Source: an uncultured Pelagibacteraceae bacterium (GTDB lineage: Bacteria > Pseudomonadota > Alphaproteobacteria > Pelagibacterales > Pelagibacteraceae). Taken from it: a DNA stretch of 64,000 nt. The stretch is from positions 124,001-188,000 of the forward strand of contig CACJUF010000001.1 of assembly GCA_902596515.1 (NCBI GenBank). The letters are read 5' to 3'. The position numbers and the translations under genes are program-made. The notes under the pieces were generated by a model that was given only the letters and a program-made list of their open reading frames with translations, searched no databases and was not told where the DNA came from. Positions 59,790 to 64,000 of the stretch are shown here, piece after piece. Each line of letters begins with the position of its first letter. Position 1 is the stretch's first letter.

Positions 59790-60107
59790 ATGAAAGTAAT
59801 TTACACAAGAACAATGAGAGTAAAAGATGATGGTTTAGGAAAAGCAATGGAGATTGGGAAAGGTTTAGCTGCAGTAAGAAAAAAACATTACCCCAATCAT
59901 GATGTTTATTTCTCTTTTCAAATGGGTGGAGACCCAAGAACAATAAGAGAGACTTTAATTGGACCTATGTTTGAGGGTGATAATGAGGCTGACGCTAACA
60001 TGTCTGCTGATCCTGAATATATAAAACTTTTAGAGCAATTAAAAGAAGTTGCAATAGAAGGAACTATTAAGGACGAGATAAGACCGATATTTAGTGAAGG
60101 AGAATAA
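59790..60107 (+). CDS. Small alpha/beta protein of unknown function (105 aa)
   Basis: A 105-residue cytoplasmic protein. Strand KVIYTRTMRV, helix GLGKAMEIGKGLAAVRK, strand VYFSFQMGGD, and a strand/helix TLIGPMF. Then comes an acidic stretch DNEADANMSADP and helix YIKLLEQLKEVA, consistent with an ABM/NIPSNAP-like fold. It is preceded by a 43-bp gap with a weak hairpin and a T7 run. Function unknown. Confidence 0.58.
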   Translation: MKVIYTRTMRVKDDGLGKAMEIGKGLAAVRKKHYPNHDVYFSFQMGGDPRTIRETLIGPMFEGDNEADANMSADPEYIKLLEQLKEVAIEGTIKDEIRPIFSEGE

Positions 60108-60110
60108 ATA

Positions 60111-60527
60111 ATGTTAGAAAAATTTAATGGGATATTTTATTTAATAATTTACTTAGTTCATTTTATTGGAGTTGGTGTTTACGCATTTCAAACTATTTTT
60201 GGCACTAAAAGCTTCATGGAAAGATTTGGTATCGATCCAAGTGGCGCAATAATGATTAGAATGGCAGGAGCGTTTATGCTTGCTGTATTTTTAATGTCAA
60301 TCTATGTAGGTTTTATAAGACCTGGAGGTTTGGAAAATACATGGGGATTCTTAAATTTAGTTTTTATAAATAATCTATGTATTTTTTTATGTAATTTTTA
60401 TTCTATTAAAATAAATAAAACAGGTGTGAATGAAAAAACTACAAACGAGGGTGTTATTGCACCGTTTGTATTTACGATTATGAGTGCAATTTTATGCTAC
60501 GGTTTAGCTGATAAAATTTACACTTAA
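60111..60527 (+). CDS. Four-helix membrane protein of unknown function
   Basis: A 138-residue protein with four hydrophobic segments (about 7-30, 46-66, 78-98, 115-135). It has GTKSFMERFGIDPSG between helices 1 and 2, and MIRMAGAFMLAVFLMS at helix 2. It overlaps the DUF1330 gene by one base. No family recognised with confidence. Being inside an operon of small alpha/beta proteins, it could be a membrane partner for one of them. Confidence 0.6.
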   Translation: MLEKFNGIFYLIIYLVHFIGVGVYAFQTIFGTKSFMERFGIDPSGAIMIRMAGAFMLAVFLMSIYVGFIRPGGLENTWGFLNLVFINNLCIFLCNFYSIKINKTGVNEKTTNEGVIAPFVFTIMSAILCYGLADKIYT

Positions 60528-60814
60528 TGTCTGGGTTTGCAATATTCAACATAGAGGTAAAAAAACCTGAAAAATATAAAGAGTACGTAGAAAAAGTGAA
60601 ACCGATTGCTGAAAAATTTGGTGGAGAATATATTGTTAGAGGTGGTGAAACAAAAGTATTAGAAGGAACTTGGGCATATCCTAGAACAGTTGTTATTAAA
60701 TTTCCAAGTTATGACAAAGCTTTAGAGTGGTATAACTCTGATGAATACAAACCAATTAAACAAATCCGTTTAGAAAACTCGATTGGTAACGGAATAATAA
60801 TTAAAGGAGTATAA
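60527..60814 (+). CDS. DUF1330 family protein
   Basis: A 95-residue protein of the DUF1330 family, a dimeric alpha/beta-barrel fold of unknown activity. FAIFNIEVKKPEKYKEYVEKV, GGEYIVRGGETKVLEGTW and KALEWYNSDEYKPIKQIR are family-typical. It shares a base with the upstream membrane gene and is 1 bp from the SnoaL-like gene, which indicates an operon. Confidence 0.83.
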   Translation: MSGFAIFNIEVKKPEKYKEYVEKVKPIAEKFGGEYIVRGGETKVLEGTWAYPRTVVIKFPSYDKALEWYNSDEYKPIKQIRLENSIGNGIIIKGV

Positions 60815-60815
60815 A

Positions 60816-61136
60816 ATGTCGATATTAAAAAGATATACTGATGCAATAGATAAAAAAGATGAGGCAACTATGAATGAACTTTTGCATGATGATTTTAAAT
60901 TCACGATGCATAAATCTGGAAATTCTTTAGGAAAAGCTGATGTTATAAAATGGGCAATGAGTGGAGATATCAATCAAGATAAAACTAGGGTTGTATATGA
61001 AAATGATGAAGTGGGTGTACACCATTCTTTTGTTACATTTAATGACGGAAATGTTGAAGCTGTAATGGCGGTTTATAGATATAAAGACGGAAAAATTGTT
61101 AGTTTAGAAACTGGCGCTACTCCAATGTCTAAGTAA
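60816..61136 (+). CDS. SnoaL-like (NTF2-fold) protein
   Basis: A 106-residue cone-shaped NTF2/SnoaL-like protein. Family features are the first helix YTDAIDKKDEATMNELLHDDFKFTM and the C-terminal strands AVMAVYRYKDGKIVSLET. Such proteins are isomerases, cyclases or ligand-binding partners, so no reaction is assigned. AAAGGAG precedes the ATG, which follows the DUF1330 stop by 1 bp. Confidence 0.76.
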   Translation: MSILKRYTDAIDKKDEATMNELLHDDFKFTMHKSGNSLGKADVIKWAMSGDINQDKTRVVYENDEVGVHHSFVTFNDGNVEAVMAVYRYKDGKIVSLETGATPMSK

Positions 61137-61685
61137 GTGAAAAAAATTTCATTCATTTTTATTTTTTTCTTATTTTCATCGTCTTTATTGGCTGACGATA
61201 ATAAAAAAGAAATTGATAAATTATTTGTTCAATTAAAAAGTGCTTTAAACTTTGAAAATTCAAAAAAAATAGAGGATAAAATTTGGGATCTTTGGACTAC
61301 TCATCCAACTAAAAATAATTTAACAAAGTTATTAGCTGATGGTTCATCTGCAATGATGGAGAATAAACTTGATGCTGCATATGATAAATTTACTGAAGTC
61401 ATTAAACTTGATCCTAATTGGGCAGAAGCTTGGAATAAAAGAGCAACGGTATTATATTTAATGGGTAAATACGAGCTATCACAAGCTGATATTGACAAAG
61501 TGCTTTTGATAGAAAAAAGACATTTCGGTGCACTAACAGGCCAAGGTTTAGTTCAAACAGCTTTAAAAAACTACGAAAAAGCTATTGATAGTTACATTGA
61601 AGCTCATAAAGTTCATCCGTTTTTGAAGTCTCCTATGATTATGATGGAAAAGCTTCAAATCGAATTGCAGAAACAAAGTATTTAA
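61137..61685 (+). CDS. Exported TPR-repeat protein
   Basis: A 182-residue protein with a hydrophobic signal sequence (about 4-20, ending SLLA). Two to three tetratricopeptide repeats follow: AYDKFTEVIKLDPNWAEAWN, KRATVLYLMGKYELSQADI and KNYEKAIDSYIEAHKVHP. It probably mediates protein-protein contact in the periplasm. The start is GTG directly after the previous TAA. Confidence 0.8.
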   Translation: MKKISFIFIFFLFSSSLLADDNKKEIDKLFVQLKSALNFENSKKIEDKIWDLWTTHPTKNNLTKLLADGSSAMMENKLDAAYDKFTEVIKLDPNWAEAWNKRATVLYLMGKYELSQADIDKVLLIEKRHFGALTGQGLVQTALKNYEKAIDSYIEAHKVHPFLKSPMIMMEKLQIELQKQSI

Positions 61686-61687
61686 AA

Positions 61688-61909
61688 ATGTTTCCAAAAA
61701 AATATTCTAACCTTTTATTTATATTAGTTATGGGATTTGGGATGAGTCTTTTAATGACACTAATAATTACTTATATAAATACTGGAATGGATAATGAGTA
61801 TGTCGACCGTTTTTTTAAAGCATGGTCAGTAAGTCTTCCAATTGCAATAATTGCTGCTCTTCTTGTAGGTCCCCCGATTAAAAAATTTGTAGATAAAATT
61901 ACCAAATAA
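61688..61909 (+). CDS. DUF2798 small membrane protein
   Basis: A 73-residue protein with two hydrophobic helices (about 8-30 and 44-62), resembling DUF2798. FILVMGFGMSLLMTLIITYIN and FFKAWSVSLPIAIIAALLVGP are family-like. Function unknown. It starts 2 bp after the TPR gene. Confidence 0.75.
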   Translation: MFPKKYSNLLFILVMGFGMSLLMTLIITYINTGMDNEYVDRFFKAWSVSLPIAIIAALLVGPPIKKFVDKITK

Positions 61910-61924
61910 GAATATCTTTTATTT

Positions 61925-62260
61925 GTGAGTAACGTTATAGCTTTTCTAATCCTTATCCTTGCTGTCATATTAGGTACTGCAGCAAATAGTTTTGCAAAAA
62001 GTGCAAATGGTTTCACATTGTTAGTTCCTAGTTTAATTACTGCAATCACAATAATTGGTTGCATGTTTACTCTTTCAATAGTGATGAAAACTATACCTGT
62101 TGGTATTACCTACGCATCTTTTGCTGGTTTATGTATCGTGGCGACTTCGATTGTTGGAATATATAAATTCAATCAAGTACCTGATCTATTCACAATCATT
62201 GGTTTGATATTAATTATATCAGGAGTCTTAATTGTTAATCTGCTGGGTAAAACAGGATAA
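61925..62260 (+). CDS. SMR-like membrane protein lacking the TM1 glutamate (copy 1)
   Basis: A 111-residue four-helix protein of the small multidrug resistance/EmrE-like fold: GTAANSFAKSANGFT, IPVGITYASFAGL, and a final ILIISGVLIVNLLG match SMR positions. The proton-coupling Glu14 of EmrE is not there: TM1 reads LILILAVILG with no acidic residue, and the protein has only one Asp, in a loop. GTG start. It forms a pair with the next gene. Standard drug/proton antiport is therefore doubtful. Confidence 0.78.
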   Translation: MSNVIAFLILILAVILGTAANSFAKSANGFTLLVPSLITAITIIGCMFTLSIVMKTIPVGITYASFAGLCIVATSIVGIYKFNQVPDLFTIIGLILIISGVLIVNLLGKTG

Positions 62261-62263
62261 TTT

Positions 62264-62599
62264 ATGGCAAATTTATCTGGTTATATCTTTTTAGCTTTAG
62301 CAATACTTCTTGGAATAACTTCAAATGGTTTTTTAAAATCAACTAATGGATTTACAATAATTGGGCCAACTATTTTTTGTATCATATCTATAGTTGCTTG
62401 TATTTTTTGTTTATCTAAAGCAATGAATATTATTCCAGTTGGTTTTACATATGCAACATATGGAGGTTTAACGATTACTGCAGTAACACTATTTGGTGTT
62501 TTTAAATATCAGCAAATTCCAAACTTGTATGGGATTATTGGAATAAGTTTAATAATTATTGGTGTAATTCTTTTAAATACTTTGGGTAAAACTAGCTAG
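62264..62599 (+). CDS. SMR-like membrane protein with no acidic residues (copy 2)
   Basis: A second 111-residue SMR-like protein, 3 bp after the first, sharing NGFT, IPVGxTYA and a similar C-terminal helix GVILLNTLGKT. It contains no Asp or Glu at all. EmrE's essential Glu14 position falls in LALAILLG. The pair may form a heterodimer like other twin SMR systems. It overlaps the convergent phosphatase gene by 8 bp. Confidence 0.78.
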   Translation: MANLSGYIFLALAILLGITSNGFLKSTNGFTIIGPTIFCIISIVACIFCLSKAMNIIPVGFTYATYGGLTITAVTLFGVFKYQQIPNLYGIIGISLIIIGVILLNTLGKTS

Positions 62600-63395
62600 A
62601 AACTGGTTTTAAAATTTTAAGCATTTTTTTATGTAAATTATTATTAGATGAGCAAATAATATTTCCAGCTTTCTTGGCATCATCATTTTTCCAAGTCGAG
62701 ACAATCCCTTTTGCAGCCTCAATAATTGGTATTAAGGCATGAATATCCCAAATTTTATTTCCACATTGAATAACAACATCAAGTTTACCCTCAGCAAAAT
62801 GAGAATAACTTAAAGCATCCGAGCATGGAAATTGCATTCTTTTTAAAATTTGAGGAATTTTTTTTTGTTTATTTAATGACAGACTGCCGTGAAAAGCTGC
62901 TGACAATTTCATTTTAGAATAAGTTGCTTTTTGGTTTACAAGTATTTTCTTTTTCTTTCCATTTTCTGAAACATACGCAGAATTAAATGAGGTATTAAAA
63001 TAAAACTTTTTAAGAATTGGAAAATTTGCAAGACCTACGACTGGGTTACCTTTATAATTTAAAGATATCAAATTACTCCAAGTTGGATTTCCTATCACAA
63101 ATGATCGAGTTCCATCTATGGGATCTATAACCCATGAATAATCACTTTTAGTTTTTTTATAGCCAAATTCTTCACCTATAATTTGGTGATTTGGAAACCT
63201 TTTTTTAATCTCATTTCTAATGAATCGTTCAAAAGCCTTGTCAGCAGTTGTTACAGGGTCATAACCGCTTCTAAGTTTATTCGATACTTTAAAGGGTTTA
63301 TTTAATTTAGAGTAATAAAATCTAGTTAATTTCTTAGCTAAACTTTCAATGAACTTAGAATAAAGTTTATAATCTGATGATTTTAAAATTTGCAC
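62592..63395 (-). CDS. Inositol-monophosphatase-family phosphatase, HisN-like
   Basis: A 267-residue Mg-dependent phosphatase of the IMPase/FBPase superfamily. Metal-binding residues are in IIGEEFGY and WVIDPIDGTRSFVIGNPTW, and the second motif in IWDIHALIPIIEAAKG. GTRSF plus the overall layout match histidinol-phosphate phosphatase (HisN) more than classic SuhB; inositol phosphatase activity is the alternative. GTG start at 63395. Confidence 0.85.
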   Translation of the reverse strand: MQILKSSDYKLYSKFIESLAKKLTRFYYSKLNKPFKVSNKLRSGYDPVTTADKAFERFIRNEIKKRFPNHQIIGEEFGYKKTKSDYSWVIDPIDGTRSFVIGNPTWSNLISLNYKGNPVVGLANFPILKKFYFNTSFNSAYVSENGKKKKILVNQKATYSKMKLSAAFHGSLSLNKQKKIPQILKRMQFPCSDALSYSHFAEGKLDVVIQCGNKIWDIHALIPIIEAAKGIVSTWKNDDAKKAGNIICSSNNNLHKKMLKILKPVSS

Positions 63396-63460
63396 AACGC
63401 TCTAATACTATTTTATTACTATTGATTAAAGCAAAATTTTAAATAATGATTTAAAAATAC

Positions 63461-64000
63461 ATGAAATTAGAGTTAAAAGATAACAAAGTATTTTTTGAAA
63501 ATAAGGGTCATAAAAAAGAGATCCACCCATTTTGGCTTAGAGAAAGAGTTAACGGAGAAAAATTTGTTGATAAGTCTACTCAACAAAGATTATTTGACCC
63601 AACTCAATTATCAGAAAACATTCAAATCAAAGATTTAAGCTTAAATAGTAATTTTTTAGAAATTAAATTCAATGACGGGGCTTCAACAAAAATTGCTATA
63701 TTTGATATTTTTAAAGAATTTTCAAATATTAATGATGTGAAACAAATTGAAAAAATAAAGTGGGACTCTTCATTTAGAGATCAAAATACTTTCAAATTCA
63801 AAGAAAATTTATTTGAAACAGATGAAATGTACAAAGCCTTGATTAATTTTTATCAATATGGCTTTGTAATTTTTAAAAATGTGCCAACAAAAAATAATTT
63901 TATTATAAACTTTGCAAATTCTATAGGAAGTGTGAGACGCACAAACTTTGGTGAATTCTTTAATGTAAAATCAAAACCAAATCCAAATGACTTAGCTTAC
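63461..64000 (+). CDS. Gamma-butyrobetaine-hydroxylase-like dioxygenase, N-terminal part (cut by window edge)
   Basis: Not in the ORF track because it runs off the right edge; an open frame of 180 codons from ATG 63461. The N-terminal segment HPFWLRER is the DUF971/zinc-type domain of gamma-butyrobetaine and trimethyllysine hydroxylases, and YGFVIFKNVP begins the TauD-type 2-oxoglutarate/iron dioxygenase domain, ending at NDLAY at the edge. The His-x-Asp iron motif is beyond the window. Likely substrate a betaine such as gamma-butyrobetaine; others possible. Confidence 0.78.
   Translation, partial: MKLELKDNKVFFENKGHKKEIHPFWLRERVNGEKFVDKSTQQRLFDPTQLSENIQIKDLSLNSNFLEIKFNDGASTKIAIFDIFKEFSNINDVKQIEKIKWDSSFRDQNTFKFKENLFETDEMYKALINFYQYGFVIFKNVPTKNNFIINFANSIGSVRRTNFGEFFNVKSKPNPNDLAY

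Overview
The window is a gene-dense, very AT-rich stretch of a streamlined marine alphaproteobacterium. The gene families, many 1-4 bp gene overlaps, near absence of spacers and transporter-heavy content fit the SAR11 clade (Pelagibacterales). This is inferred from content and composition; no rRNA gene is present to confirm it. No gap over 300 bp lacks a gene, and I saw no IS element, prophage or CRISPR array.

Layout. 1-5033 (minus): a housekeeping run of a GlmU acetyltransferase-domain protein, glmS, class II DAHP synthase, nadE and cysS (cut by the left edge). 5105-9362 (plus): gph and the methylcitrate-cycle genes prpD-prpB-prpC. 9363-12310 (minus): class I ribonucleotide reductase nrdAB behind a pair of NrdR-box-like sites. 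12469-14227 (plus): a phosphohexomutase and a DUF2061 protein. 14230-18948 (minus): a TauE/SafE exporter, dusA and a complete TRAP transporter. 19044-29065: mixed metabolic genes (CoA-transferase, rpoZ, MFS, HIBADH-like dehydrogenase, PNPOx-like protein, SemiSWEET, SGNH esterase, gamma-carbonic-anhydrase-like protein, redoxin, two glycosyltransferases, a creatinase-like M24 protein).

29062-35562: a polar amino-acid ABC transporter lacking its ATPase gene. Next to it is a tight operon mtnP-mtnA-class II aldolase-speDE fusion, with apt divergent. It appears to make spermidine and recycle the by-product methylthioadenosine. 35567-39754: a small surface-sugar islet (GT2, rmlB, rmlA, a GT-C membrane transferase) ending at a tRNA-Met gene. 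39942-42495: two related small membrane proteins, a protein with two winged-helix segments, and a BASS-family transporter.

42492-54613: a probable organosulfonate region. Divergent arms carry a taurine:pyruvate-type aminotransferase, alanine dehydrogenase and a DMGDH-like demethylase (minus), and tauABC, a sulfolactate-dehydrogenase-like gene, phosphotransacetylase and an HpsN/HisD-like dehydrogenase (plus). TauC carries a large, probably periplasmic insertion. 54610-57817: msrB, a LysE-type exporter, a VOC protein, cysE and cysK. 57886-62599: a plus-strand run of 13 small genes. It includes two small secreted proteins, five proteins that look like small dimeric alpha/beta-barrel (DUF1330/ABM-like) proteins, a SnoaL-like protein, a TPR protein and twin SMR-like proteins with no acidic residue in TM1. 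Several of these genes have strong Shine-Dalgarno sites. 62592-64000: a HisN/IMPase-like phosphatase and the start of a gamma-butyrobetaine-hydroxylase-like gene cut by the right edge.

Recurring features are a hairpin directly after each of the three substrate-binding-protein genes, and convergent gene pairs whose stop codons share a single TTAA.
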